A DNA stretch of 64,000 bases from Epiperipatus broadwayi. Lineage: Eukaryota; Onychophora; Udeonychophora; Euonychophora; Peripatidae. Of the stretch, positions 45,503-56,369 are shown piece by piece. The translations under genes were made by a program, and so were the position numbers. The notes beneath the pieces were generated by a model. The model saw only the letters and a list, made by a program, of their open reading frames with translations, ran no database searches and was not told the origin of the DNA. The stretch's first letter is position 1. Every line of letters begins with the position of its first letter. The DNA is taken from positions 10,024,085 through 10,088,084 of the forward strand of contig JAQFVV010012396.1 in NCBI GenBank assembly GCA_028023455.1, written 5' to 3'.

Positions 45503-46107
45503 ATAATTTTTATTTTTAGTTAATATATCATAAATTTTAGGTATATAAGCAATTTTAATCCATTTTATATTATTTAATATTTTATTCCCTCTAATATTAT
45601 TTTTATTATCATATTATATATTCCTAATATTTTTAGGATTATATCCATAACTAGAATATAATTTAATAAATTGTTCTTTTTGTACTTCAGCAGTTTTTTT
45701 ATCTGTATTATACCTATCATTTTTAATTTTAAAATTCTTAATTACTGCCATCTTTTTCATCCATGCTTATTGTGAATCCCTATAAATTATTTTCCTTATT
45801 TTATCTTCTTTAATAAAATGATTTAATACAATCATTATTGTTTACCTTTATTTCTATATCTAAATATTTTATTTTATTATCTATTTCTTTTATCGTAAAC
45901 TTTATATTATATCTATTATTATTAAATTCATTATATATATTTTATAACTCTTTTATTTCCTATTACTAAAATATCATATAAAAAATATCATATAAAATAT
46001 ATATATATAATGAATTTAATAATAGTAGAAATAATATAAAGTTTACGATAAAAGAAATAGATAATAAAATAAAATTTTTAGATATAGAAATAAAGATAAA
46101 CAATAAT

Positions 46108-46856
46108 ATGATTATATTAAATCATTTTATTAAAGAAGATAAAATAAGGAAAATATTTTATAGGTATTCACAACAAGCATGGATGCAAAAGATGGCAGTA
46201 ATTAAGAAATTTAAAATTAAAAATGATAGGTATAATACAGATAAAAAAACTGCTGAAGTACAAACGAACAATTTATTAAATTATATTCTAGCTATGGATA
46301 TAATCCTAAAAATATTAGGAATATATTATATGATAAAAAAAATAATATTAGAGGGAATAAAGTATTAAATAATTTAAAATTGCTTATATACCTAAAATTT
46401 ATGATATATTAACTAAAAATAAAAATTATATGGATAAAAATATAAAAATAGGATGGTCTAATAGTAAAAATCTAGATATATTAATAGGACATTATAAAAT
46501 TAAAGATGATATGAAATATATAAAGGGAACAGTATATAAAATTACTTGCGGGATATGTAAAATGGTTTACTGTGGACAAACATCAAAACAATTAGAACAA
46601 AGAGCAAAAGAATATAATAGTGCTATTGAAAGGAGGGATGATAGATCTGCATTATGTTCATTATTTAAAATTTGGACATAAAATAGATTGTATTAAAAAC
46701 ATAAGACTATTAAATTATATAAAGGAAATAAATAGAAGGAAAATATATGAAACAAATTATATAAAATATAATATAAATACAAGTATGAACATTTACAAAA
46801 AGTCTATTGATTTAACGAATGATTGGGTAATGGATAAAGAATGGAAAGTAATATAA
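46108..46856 (+). pseudogene. Penelope-like RT end and GIY-YIG domain, right arm
   Basis: Frames 46108-46368, 46430-46681 and 46620-46856 together parallel the left arm. They give an RT thumb segment (NHFIKEDKIRKIFYRYSQQA), then GTVYKITCGICKMVYCGQT (YCG for YIG), then after a frame shift near 46665 the HYLKFGHKIDCIKN tail. Relative to the left arm, one extra codon (DD for D) and scattered substitutions occur. Confidence 0.75.
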
Positions 46857-47075
46857 AGGGAGATATATAAATAAATTGATAGAAATAATAAATTATAGGA
46901 AATGTCGGTAGATGTCGGTATGTACGTAATATACGTGTTGGTATTAGTAAGAGATATTGAAAAGGGTAAAAAAATTAGAATTACCGAAAAAGGCTTTTAT
47001 ATATATAATTATTATGTTGATGTATTTATAAGTTGTTGTTATAATATAATAAAGATTTATATTGTATTTTATTGA

Positions 47076-49006
47076 TTATAAGATAAACAACATAAAGGAG
47101 TTTATTCCTTACAATTAAGAAATATATTTAAACTATATTAAATTTTAGCAATCAAATTATAGAAAATATGAATACATTATATTAGTTCAGTCAAAAACTT
47201 GGATTTTATGTCACTGAACACATTTGATAATTTCATTATACTGTCTAACTCTAGAATACATATTTTATGAATGTCATAAGAAAATTTTATGAAATTATGT
47301 CTAGAGTGTCCATTCTCTGGAGACAAATTTGGCAATCTCTTACTTTTTTTTTTTTTTAGTTTATTCAACAGTTTAATTTGAAACAAATGAGGATAGTAGA
47401 AAATACTTCAGTAGAGTTTTTTTTTCTTTCTCTTGAATAGTAAACAAATAAATCTTTGTTAATTTGCAAAGTTAATATTTGAAATAATATTTCTTCCTTA
47501 TGTTGGTAAAATGGATTTTATGTATTCAGTATATATGACCAAGTATTTTTTTTCATCTGTACTTTCATGCATATATAAAGTTGTGCTGGCTTATTGTCAT
47601 GTCTGGGTTATAGATAGCTACAACAATGTTGATAGACCTCAATTCATTCCAAACTTTACTAATAGAAAAGCAGAGAACACATAGACTATGAAACATCACA
47701 AAGAAAATATCCTTTACTTCTCTGGGAGTTCAAATTCAACCAAATAGAGGTTACAACAATTATCCTTATTTTCAAGCTGACTTATTCTCCTTCCTTTTCT
47801 CTCTATAGCTTATATGAATCCACTATTTATAATTAACAGCAGAATTAAAAAACAAGATAATTATAGTGTTATTTACATCTTGATTAATAAAAACAAGATA
47901 ATTACTACGGTTCTGTTTTTAACTTACATTCATTAAAACTAATTAGTTAAAACAAATCCCTTTAAGTAAAAACAGATTATAGAATTAATAGACACTCTAA
48001 AGAAAAAGCATTATTTTATCCAAAAATTTTTTTTTTTTTTTTGTTACATTAAAAATTTTTTGTTTTCAAAATCAAATAAATTTCATAAAAATATTTGTTT
48101 ATTAAATAGGCTTTTTTGATTTGATTTTAAATATTTTATATTACTTTAAAAATATATATAAAAAACATTTAATCAATATTTTATTTATTCCTGACTATAT
48201 TCTAAATGAATATATGCAATAAATTTTGTCTGTATTCATTTCTACTTTTCCTTTAAAGCTTTAAACATATATATGCACACACATATAATATTGTGTGCTA
48301 TGAACCCATTACATCTCAAGTGTGACGTCTTATGTCATACTCATACATATCCTTGATTTATATCTGTAATTTTGATTATGTTAGATGATTTTTTTTGTGA
48401 AAGTTTTTCATATTTTATTTCTCATACAATAATTATGGTTAAACTATAAAGAGAATCACTGATTATAATCAGAAAGATTAAATTTAGATGGCTGTATTAT
48501 CATTTGAGATATTTTTAAAGAGGATGGGATGTCCATACCTAATATTGACTATTGACAAGTTCAATTTATTGATTTCAAAAGATATTAATTTCATTCAAGA
48601 TAGAAAGCTTTGACATTTATTTAGGGAACTTTTTATTTTCGAATTTCTATTTTTCCTGTTTATGTAAAGTTTGTGTGGATGTGTAACTAAATAGTGTGAT
48701 GATGGAATAAGTCCTGCATTTATTCATTATGTTTTTTTTATATATTTTTTGCCATAACTCATTTGACATTATTTTTGAGAATGTAATGAGTTTATTCTAT
48801 ACTGCTTTTATTTAGCAAAAAATTTCCTGGTAATATAACTCTTGAGATTATAATTTTTTTTTTTTTAAAGATATGTATTTGTTCTTTCATTTATATCTTT
48901 TGTGAACATTGTTTGAAGAGTTAAAATTTTATGTGAATATTTAAAAAACACAATATATCTGTATGCAAGATGGGAAGATGAAGTGCTTGTTTTTTAAATT
49001 ATCTTT
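47076..49006. other. AT-rich stretch upstream of the ASB-like gene, probably intron and 5' region
   Basis: No coding exon recognised. It probably contains a 5' non-coding exon and intron of the gene at 49031, because a splice acceptor immediately precedes the coding start, but I cannot place the exon. Confidence 0.35.
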
Positions 49007-49020
49007 TTTTATATTTCTAG
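49007..49020 (+). other. probable 3' splice site before the ASB-like coding exon
   Basis: A T-rich tract (TTTTTTATATTTC) followed by TAG ends at 49020, ten bases before the start codon. This suggests that the 5' untranslated region is spliced and the coding region lies in one exon. Confidence 0.5.
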
Positions 49021-49030
49021 ATGCTTTACC

Positions 49031-50626
49031 ATGGCTGATTTGCTCGCAGATGCAGTTTCAACTAACAATGTTGATCAGATAAAAGCATTACTTTCATCTG
49101 GGATTAATATTAATTCATGGATTTCAACAGATCCATTAACAAAAACATTTCATGGAAAAAAGTGGCGGACTCCTTTGATTCTAGCAGCAGAAAAAAATCA
49201 TTTTGAAATTGTTCAGTATCTTATACAAAATGGCTGTAGTGTAAATCAGCAGGATAAAGATGGAAACACTGCTCTTCATAGAGCGTGTCTAAAAGGTAAT
49301 ATTTCTATTGTCCCACTTCTTTTTTCTGCACGAGCTGATGTTAACATTAGAAATCGGCAAAAAGAAACTTCACTTCATGATGCTTGCTATGTAGGTAATG
49401 CTGAAATTGTGCAAGCACTAATTCAAAAAGGTGCTGAGCTGAATGCAACTGATATTTTAGAATATACTCCATTGATTATTGCTTGCAATCGAAATGATTT
49501 CAAATTGGCAAAAATTTTTGTAGATTCTGGGTCCAATGTAAATATGCAGGATTTTAATGGATATTCTGCTCTTCATCATGTCTGTAAACTTCGAGAGCAA
49601 GAATCTAAATTTCAATTAGCTTCAATGCTTTTAAAAGCTGGCTGTCAAGTAAACTTATTGGATATTAATTGGCAAACAACTTTATTTTTTGCTTGTGCAT
49701 ATGGACCTTCTGAGGTGGTGTCTTTATTAATTGCGAATGGAGCTAATCTTCAGCAACGATCTGAATATGGTCCATTACCTTTACATTGGGCAGTAGAAGA
49801 TGGTACTGCTGAAATTGTTGAAATATTACTAAATAATGGATGTAATCCTAATTTCTCATCTTTCGATCCTTCTGATTATCCTCCTATCGTAGCTGCTGCT
49901 AGGGATGGTTCTAAAGAAATTATTCAAGTTTTATTGAAATACAATTGTGATGTCAATATTACTAATCGAGAAAGGAGTTCAGCACTTCATCAGGCATGTG
50001 CTACAAATTATGCTGACATTATTGCGCTACTTTTGCTTCATAACTGTAAATGCAATTTAAGAGATTGTTATGGTAATACTCCATTACATGATGCAGCAAA
50101 GCATGGTTATATTAATGCAGCTAAAATACTTATTAACTACGATTGCGAATTAAATGTTGTAAACGAGGAAAATATGACTCCCCTTCATCTCGTTTGTAAA
50201 TTGTGCTTCACTGAGTTTATAAAACTTCTCATTAAAGCCGGAAGTGATTTACATAATTTTAGTTATCCATCTGTTTTAAAAGTTGTATTGGATAGAGAGA
50301 AAAATTTATCTCGCTTGGTTAAATCAAATCCATATGTAATCAATGAAGAAGTTGTAAATTTATTAGTCAGAGCTGGCTACAATTTTAGCCTTGATGTTAC
50401 CATTCGTCCAATAGAAAATTATATTGAAAAATTTGGTACAGAAGTAATTAATCATAATAAAGAATTTTTCGATAACTTGATTTATCATTGCAGTCAGCCA
50501 CCAACATTAGAACAGTTTTGTTGCAATGTAATTCGAAAATCATTGAATCGAAAATTTGTGTATAAAGTAAAATTTTTGCGCTTGCCTCTTTCTTTAAAAA
50601 ATACACTCTCATTTCAGTCATTGTAA
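49031..50626 (+). CDS. ankyrin-repeat and SOCS-box protein (ASB-like), 531 residues
   Basis: A single uninterrupted frame starts at ATG in a good context (ACCATGG); an out-of-frame ATG at 49021 ends within six codons. About twelve ankyrin repeats run from residue 4 to about 411, with classic cores such as TPLILAAEKNHFEIVQYLI (47-65), TALHRACLKGN (80-90), SALHQACATNYADIIALLL (317-335) and TPLHDAAKHGY (350-360). A linker follows, then a C-terminal SOCS box at about 489-531 (PTLEQFCCNVIR, then LRLPLSLKNTLSF). ASB proteins use the SOCS box to bind Elongin B/C and Cullin-5 and the repeats to hold a substrate for ubiquitination; that role is inferred from family. I cannot say which ASB type it is. 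It contains no stop or shift, unlike everything around it, so it is probably functional. Confidence 0.9.
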   Translation: MADLLADAVSTNNVDQIKALLSSGININSWISTDPLTKTFHGKKWRTPLILAAEKNHFEIVQYLIQNGCSVNQQDKDGNTALHRACLKGNISIVPLLFSARADVNIRNRQKETSLHDACYVGNAEIVQALIQKGAELNATDILEYTPLIIACNRNDFKLAKIFVDSGSNVNMQDFNGYSALHHVCKLREQESKFQLASMLLKAGCQVNLLDINWQTTLFFACAYGPSEVVSLLIANGANLQQRSEYGPLPLHWAVEDGTAEIVEILLNNGCNPNFSSFDPSDYPPIVAAARDGSKEIIQVLLKYNCDVNITNRERSSALHQACATNYADIIALLLLHNCKCNLRDCYGNTPLHDAAKHGYINAAKILINYDCELNVVNEENMTPLHLVCKLCFTEFIKLLIKAGSDLHNFSYPSVLKVVLDREKNLSRLVKSNPYVINEEVVNLLVRAGYNFSLDVTIRPIENYIEKFGTEVINHNKEFFDNLIYHCSQPPTLEQFCCNVIRKSLNRKFVYKVKFLRLPLSLKNTLSFQSL

Positions 50627-50705
50627 ATACCATCTGATAATGACTTTTGATTTCTTATTGTCCCTGTTAAAAATATTTGAGTATGTACAAAGTTATAATT
50701 TTAAG

Positions 50706-50743
50706 AATAAAAAAAATATTTATTTATTAACAGCAAAAATAAA
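50706..50743 (+). terminator. polyadenylation signals of the ASB-like gene
   Basis: AATAAA at 50706-50711 and again at 50738-50743, 80 and 112 bp after the stop codon. Either could be used. Confidence 0.5.
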
Positions 50744-50916
50744 ATTTCAAAACATGATTTAATCAGTATATGTTTGTACATACACATGCATGCACCCTAT
50801 ATATCCATTTATGCATGCATAATTCTACATATATACATGCATAATCATATATATATATATATTTGTATAAAAAAATATTCGTAATATATCCTGGAGAAAT
50901 ATATAAAGAATTATAG

Positions 50917-51065
50917 CCACCCACTATTGATATCACAATACAGTTCAACTATAAGCTAATTATTTATAATTGCATAGCAATGAGTATCATTTTCTAGTCA
51001 TTGTTAGCAATTATAAACAGGTGGCTTATAGTTGAACTGGATTGTGCTATTAATATTGTGGGTGG
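50917..51065. repeat. nested hairpin (small foldback element)
   Basis: The left outer arm CCACCCACTATTGATATCAC and on to about 50956 is the imperfect reverse complement of 51024-51065, ending TATTGTGGGTGG. An inner pair (TTTATAATTGC / GCAATTATAAA) continues the fold. No flanking duplication was identified. The total is about 150 bp, consistent with a MITE. Confidence 0.65.
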
Positions 51066-51689
51066 AGACATATAAATACAATATATATATTTTACTTTTA
51101 ATTTATTTTAAAAATTTATTTTTTTCTATACCACTAATTATATATGTATGTTTTTGTTTTTTATTTTATTTTTGATAGTTGTAACATGTCACATGGTAAA
51201 AATAATTGCAAAAGTTTTAATTAATCAAATCTTTAATCATTGCAAATTTTATATTTGTTATTTTTGAAAATATATTTTTTGCTTTAATGGTTCTAAATCA
51301 ACCATTGTACCAATATTTCAAATAGTGTGGCTAAAATATTCTTTACTATTCCAAACTATATTAAATGAAGCAGTAATTAGTATGTTTTTATACATTTTAT
51401 TCTTGGGGGAAAAGATATCATTTCAAACTGATTTGAACACAAGTAAAAAGGAATAGAAACAACTTTACCACAAACAACAGCAAAAAAATAATAATAATAA
51501 AGTGTTTTTAATATTAGAATTGAATTATTTATTTGAATGACTATTTAGTAAAATTGAAATCTTATTTTTAAGTGTGAAAAAATATTTAAGTATTATAGAT
51601 TTTTATTTTTAACATTTCTAAAATTTGATGGTAGTTGTATATAATTATTTGAAAAGCATTATCCAATAAATTTTGAAATATTTCATATC

Positions 51690-52000
51690 ATTACATTGAA
51701 TTATCAATAAATTATCACATGTCTTCGGCTTACATATTGCTATTTTAATAGCATACTTTTCTATCTCCCCCCTCCCCCACACACACTTATTGTAAGCTTT
51801 AGAAAGCAATGATAGTTGCCAGATGTCAGTGTTTAATAAATCCTATCCTGTGCTTTCTTATCCAAAAGCCCCAAATTAGTTCAAGCTTATGGCTGTCTTC
51901 AGTAAGGAGCTTTGGATCTTAAAACAGTGCAATTGGACTTTAGGATCTAATGCCCTTCCAGCTCCTATCATTTATCTTTATGTTATAGTATCTAACTGTA
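51690..52000 (-). repeat. ribozyme-bearing repeat family, decayed copy
   Basis: Read on the minus strand this roughly 300-bp unit has the same order as the 21.5-kb element: GATCCTAAAGTCCAA.TGCA, hammerhead region, ATTTATTAAACACTG, then CTTTCTAAAGCTTACAAT and a CATGTGATAATTTATTG end. No inverted partner here, so the family also exists as single units. Confidence 0.65.
51860..51917 (-). ncRNA. decayed hammerhead ribozyme
   Basis: The minus strand keeps CTGAAGA (51896-51902), a complete CUGANGA box. It also keeps an ATCCAAA/TTTGGAT outer stem I and an inner stem I in which C-to-T changes leave G-U pairs. Stem II is CAGC/GCTT with loop CATAA. The second box reads GAAC and the stem III and cleavage bases read TAATT, so A15.1, G16.2 and the usual C17 are altered. 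Probably inactive. Confidence 0.55.
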
Positions 52001-52139
52001 AATCCAAACTGAAAAGCATAAATGTTTTCAATCTAAGCTAAATTTGCTTGTATAGGCATATAGATCTGAATCTAGTTAAGTTTCTACATATTATGGTGTC
52101 CTTAGTTTATTAATAACTAAAATCAGCTCTGTCCCATGG

Positions 52140-52315
52140 CTAAGATTTGATATAAACCAATAAAATATCACATGACCTATCACATACCTTCAGCATACAC
52201 ATTACTGTCTTAATAGCATATGTTTCCATCTTTTTGCCATGTATTATAAGCTTTAGAAAGCAATGATAATTGCCAGATGACTGCTTAATAAATCTATATG
52301 CTCTGCTATCCAAAG
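52140..52315 (-). repeat. ribozyme-bearing repeat family, partial copy
   Basis: ACCAATAAAATATCACATGA (52158-52177), AAGCTTTAGAAAGCAATGAT and AATAAATCTA.ATGCTCTGCTATCCAAA repeat the outer part of the unit at 51690-51866. The hammerhead half is missing. Confidence 0.6.
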
Positions 52316-52599
52316 TGGCAAAAAGAAGTTGGAAAACTATGTTAGATTAAACTTTTCTTAAAGCTTCGAAATTTCAACTTAACACTAATCACTCAGAAAA
52401 TTGTTATAATTTATTTGTTGTAATAGTTTGTCACACATGTTTTTATCAGCAACAATAGACTATTGTAAGGCAAAAATGTCTATAAGATTTCTCTACAAAT
52501 ATTTAATATACATTTATTTTCTTAGAATAGGTTTTAATATTTCAATGAGAACTGCTGTTTTCCATCACTCATATGCCACCTCCTGTTGCAACTCCCATA

Positions 52600-53245
52600 C
52601 TACTAGAGAAAAGAAAGCACCACTTTATTTCCTTGATTTGTTGTCATAGTAGCAGATATAATAGTTCTACCCAATGTTCTAGAAATCATTGCACTTCCAG
52701 GCACAAGACAAGTTGCACCTCCACCATTGGCAGATTTTAAAGTCAGCAATTTGTGCCCCATGCCTATAAACTCTCCTAGGACTGCAATGGGTATTTCTCC
52801 TGTTGCAATGCTTCTATGTTCTATTAAGTAGAACATATATTCATCATACAGCAAATAAATTAAATGAAAAGACCCAAAATGGACCACATTGTGCACAGTC
52901 AAATCCCTTATCACTATTGAATTGGTAAAAAAAACATTTGAACAAATGCAGCTTTAGCAAAGTCTTGTTTTCCTTCATGTAGTTTAAGAATTTGACTGAC
53001 AACACCTTCAAGTCATGCTGACCACTGCTCCGCTGACTTTTGCTGCTGTAAGGTCAGCTTTAAGTCCTGCTCTAATTTAGAGATTAGAGAGCATTTACAC
53101 TGACAAACCCAAGAAGCTTTTACCTGAACATTATGAAAATTAATTCTGTTTAAATCATTCAAGATTTTATTGATCTGTGATGTTTTTTTATAAAACTGCT
53201 TGCGCAATTTGAGTTAAATGATTTAATGATGTATTGTGGAATGTC
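52600..53245 (-). pseudogene. RFX-family transcription factor retrocopy (processed pseudogene)
   Basis: The minus strand reads, in order, SLNHLTQIAQAVL (about 53200-53240), QINKILNDLNRINFHNVQ, SWVCQCKCSLISKLEQDLK with LTLQQQKSAEQWSA, then after a stop LEGVVSQILKLHEGKQDFAKAA. It continues VIRDLTVHNVVHFGSFHLI, LLYDEYMFYLIEHR, ATGEIPIAVLGEF (frame 52603-52914). These segments follow the conserved central and dimerisation region of RFX1/2/3 proteins without introns. Stops and a missing segment (the FLLKWSFYSS equivalent is scrambled near 52930) show it is not functional. The N-terminal RFX DNA-binding domain is not present here. Lack of introns across this region suggests a retroposed mRNA fragment. 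Confidence 0.8.
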
Positions 53246-53249
53246 TAAT

Positions 53250-53779
53250 TAGATTTCTAGTATGTCTGTTTATTAGCGATTAGTCTCTCCTAATGCATAG
53301 TGTGCTGAATTACTCTAAAATTCGAATATTAGAGAGTGCTGCAAATAGACATTTGCATCTATAAAAGTAAAGAAATTCAATGAAGATGCAGCAGTAGAGA
53401 GAAAAATGAGGTCTTTTCCAGTTGAGCTGTAGTCATAGCAGTCAACAAATAATGGAAAGGGAAACAGTTAATTGCTAAATTGTGCTGACTGCAGCAAGGC
53501 ATAATTATATTAGTATTATTTTAATTCCTTAGAAAGAAAGATATACACTGTCACGTAATGTGCGTATTCAATGAGTTGTTCTTCATGTCACTGTTATTCG
53601 GACTATGAACTAATTTATATTTTATTATATATTCTTCATTATTATTATTACATTGTTAATAAATGAATAACTATCAAAGTTATAATTAATGTTAATTTTA
53701 TTTGCAGTCTGATTTGTTATATATATAACTCTCAGACATAGCAGAGTGGCACTGCTGATCGTTCGGATACAGTGAAAAA
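53250..53779. other. AT-rich spacer
   Basis: Nothing recognised. It could include the left LTR of the following element, but no LTR pair was found. Confidence 0.35.
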
Positions 53780-53799
53780 GGAAAAATTGAAAATGGCAG

Positions 53800-54540
53800 T
53801 GGTAAATGTTTTAATATGAGAGTTCGATGTAAATAATGCAGATTCTTGGAAAAGCTATGTGTCACATGCTGAGTATTATATGGTGATCAATAAAATAGAG
53901 GAATATTGTCTTAAAAATTTACACACTTTTCTATTTTGTGGGACAGGAAATAACACCATTAATTAAAAGACTCATGGACATGAAGAGTCCAGAGGACATA
54001 CTGTATTGAAAACTTATATAAATTCTAAATGCTTATTTTGCTCCGAAACTTTCAAAATGGGTAGCACAGTTAGATTATGAAATAGAAAATAGTTGGCACA
54101 GGAGAAATATGTTGATTATGATTTGGCCTTATGTAGACTAGTCAGAGATAAATGATAACCTGCTGGAACAGTTTTTATATGGTATGTCTGATGATAATAT
54201 CAGAAAAGTGCTACTAACTGATTTGGATTTAGCCTATAAAGTCACCATAGAAAAAAGCATAGCTCAAAAGGCTGTGTTGAATAATGTTTCAGAATTTACA
54301 GAGTCTCAGCTTTTGGAAAGGATTTTATTTACGAAAAAAAAAACCTAAAGGAGATATTTGAGGTCCAATACTTGTAAGAAAAAAACAAATATATTATTGT
54401 TATGGGAAAGCTGGACATGTAAAAATGAACTGTAAACATAAGGAAAAAATATGCAGAGTTTGTGACACTATAGGTCATTTAGTTATCAGTTGTCATTTTA
54501 AAGATCAAGAAGCACAAGAAAAAAACAGATTACAAATTTG
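53800..54540 (+). pseudogene. Gypsy gag remnant with zinc knuckle
   Basis: Pieces such as YFAPKLSKWVAQ (about 54030-54075) and YGMSDDNIRKVLL (about 54178-54216) resemble Gypsy gag. Two zinc knuckles follow. The first reads C-Y-GKAG-H-VKMN-C and lacks the normal cysteine spacing. The second, CRVCDTIGHLVISC (about 54453-54494), is a perfect C-x2-C-x4-H-x4-C. Stops interrupt the frame (for example near 54136 and 54343). Confidence 0.7.
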
Positions 54541-55980
54541 GGAGAAGTAGAGCACAAAAAATTAGGAAAAAAGAGCATAAATAACAAAACGAATCATATA
54601 CTTTTTGAAGTACAAGTCTGTTATAAATGGATAACAATAGAAGTTGATAGAGCAGTTCAGTCCTTAAGGTCATACAAAGATTGGATGCAGTTTACTGAAA
54701 GTCATAAAAAGAAACTTGTATTAAAAAAGACAGATGAGATTCTAATTGATATAAAGGGAAATAAAGTTGATATTCGTGGCAACATAATAGTTGCAGTAAA
54801 GTTGAACTCTATTCGGAGATCCTTTGTATTGCACATAGTAAATAAAGATATAAGCATTACTGGATAGAAATTGGTTTAAACCTTTGGGTATAAGAGTGAA
54901 TATATTAAAGATGATTCACATGTAAACCGTTATGAAAAGAAGATATCCGGAACTATTCAGGCCTAGTTAGCAGAATTAAGAACGAGATCAGTAAATATGG
55001 AATTAATAAAGTAATATGCAAGCGATTATTTGTAAAACTCAGAAAGTGACATCTTTAAGAGATAAAGTGGAGAAAACTTTAAAATGATCTAGTTGCTAAA
55101 GGAGTCTTAACATTGATGGAAAATTTGTCATGGGCCATATGTGGTGATTATAGGATTACCATCAATAAATATATACAGACAGGGTCTTACCCAATACCGA
55201 ATGTCTGCAAAATACAGATGTTATTACAGAGGGCTAATTATTTCAGAAGTTAGATCTGAAAGCAGCTTTACATCAGATATATGTAACTAAAAATACAGTT
55301 GAGTTGTTGACATTGACTATACATAAGGGATTATTTAAATGTAATAAATTGCCATATGATATATCTATTGCTCCTAATGTTCTCCATATTAAAATGGATA
55401 TGTTGTTTAGATCCATGGATAGTGTAATTCCTTATCTGGATGACATTGTGATTAGGGATGTTATGGAATCTGAATTAGAAAAAAATGGTGTAGATTTAGT
55501 TTGCTCGAAATTATCGAAGTCAAAAGCAAAAATAAATGTTAGCAAATATGTTTGGTTTGCAAAAGAAAAAAAAATTAAATGCTCAGGGACAGTTTCCAGA
55601 TCCAAATAAAATTAAGGCTATTAAGAATGCTGTTAAGTCTAGAAATATGAAAGAGTTGCAAGCTTTGTTAAAACTTAAATTTCTGTGAGAGTTTTATAAA
55701 AGAAAAATTGCACTATTTATCACAATTATATCAACTTCTTAAAAAGAAACGGCTCTAGATGTAGGGCATTTAATATTGCAAAAGAGATATTAACTTCAGA
55801 AAGTTTATTGGTCTATTATCGAAGCGATTTATTATAATTTTCGATGCATCAAAATATAGTGTAGGAGCTGTTATTTATCACCCATGCTTTGGAGATGAAT
55901 GTCCAATTATGTATGCCTTGAGAGTCCTTACATTGGTTGAAAAGAATTATAGCCAAATTGATAAGTTTTAGCTGTCATAT
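54541..55980 (+). pseudogene. Gypsy pol remnant: protease-like, RT and RNase H
   Basis: Frame 54538-54867 occupies the protease position; its VDRAVQSL is where a D-S/T-G triad would be, so the active site is lost. RT pieces follow: CGDYRITINKYIQTGSYPIP (about 55140-55200), LKAALHQIYV (about 55257-55286) and VIPYLDDIVI (about 55426-55455), an intact YLDD box. RNase H follows with IIFDASKYSVGAVIY (about 55834-55878) and LTLVEKNYSQIDK. Frames change repeatedly between the blocks. Motifs and order are those of Ty3/Gypsy pol. Confidence 0.75.
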
Positions 55981-56369
55981 TTTCTATTAAGAAATTCCAC
56001 CAATATGTTTACGGGCAGAAGTTTAAGATTTGTATAGACCATCATTCTCTGGTGGGAATTTTCAGTTCCGAGAAAAAATTCTCAAGTAAGTCAGTGAATG
56101 TTAATATTATTTCATTGTGATTTAGTTTTCAAACCAGGAAATGAAATAGGACATGATTGTATAGATTCAATGGAATCACAAATAATAAATAGTGTTGTAG
56201 TAGCTGGATTAGAGAGATAGAGCTTATAAGCAGTTGGTGAAATGGATAAAAAGTGGTTGGCTGAATACTTGCCCCCTGAATTAGATAAAATTCTTTGGAT
56301 TAATAGAGATAGATTGTCAGTTTGTCGTGGATTACTGATCATGTACTAGTGCCTCCTGCCAGAAGAATT

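Larger units (their letters stand above)
44862..47075. mobile_element. palindromic Penelope-like element pair (third lineage)
   Basis: The arms 44862-about 45945 and about 45990-47075 are long inverted repeats of about 1.1 kb with a spacer of roughly 45 bp. Their outer ends are TCAATAAAATACAATATAAA and its exact reverse complement. Each arm encodes the 3' end of a Penelope-like protein reading outward from the centre, so the two truncated copies lie head to head. No target-site duplication was found at the outer ends. Confidence 0.75.

Noticed and set aside
53250-53800. Left LTR of the Gypsy-type element.
   Set aside because: I looked for a matching TG...CA repeat after 57068 and found none, so no LTR is claimed.
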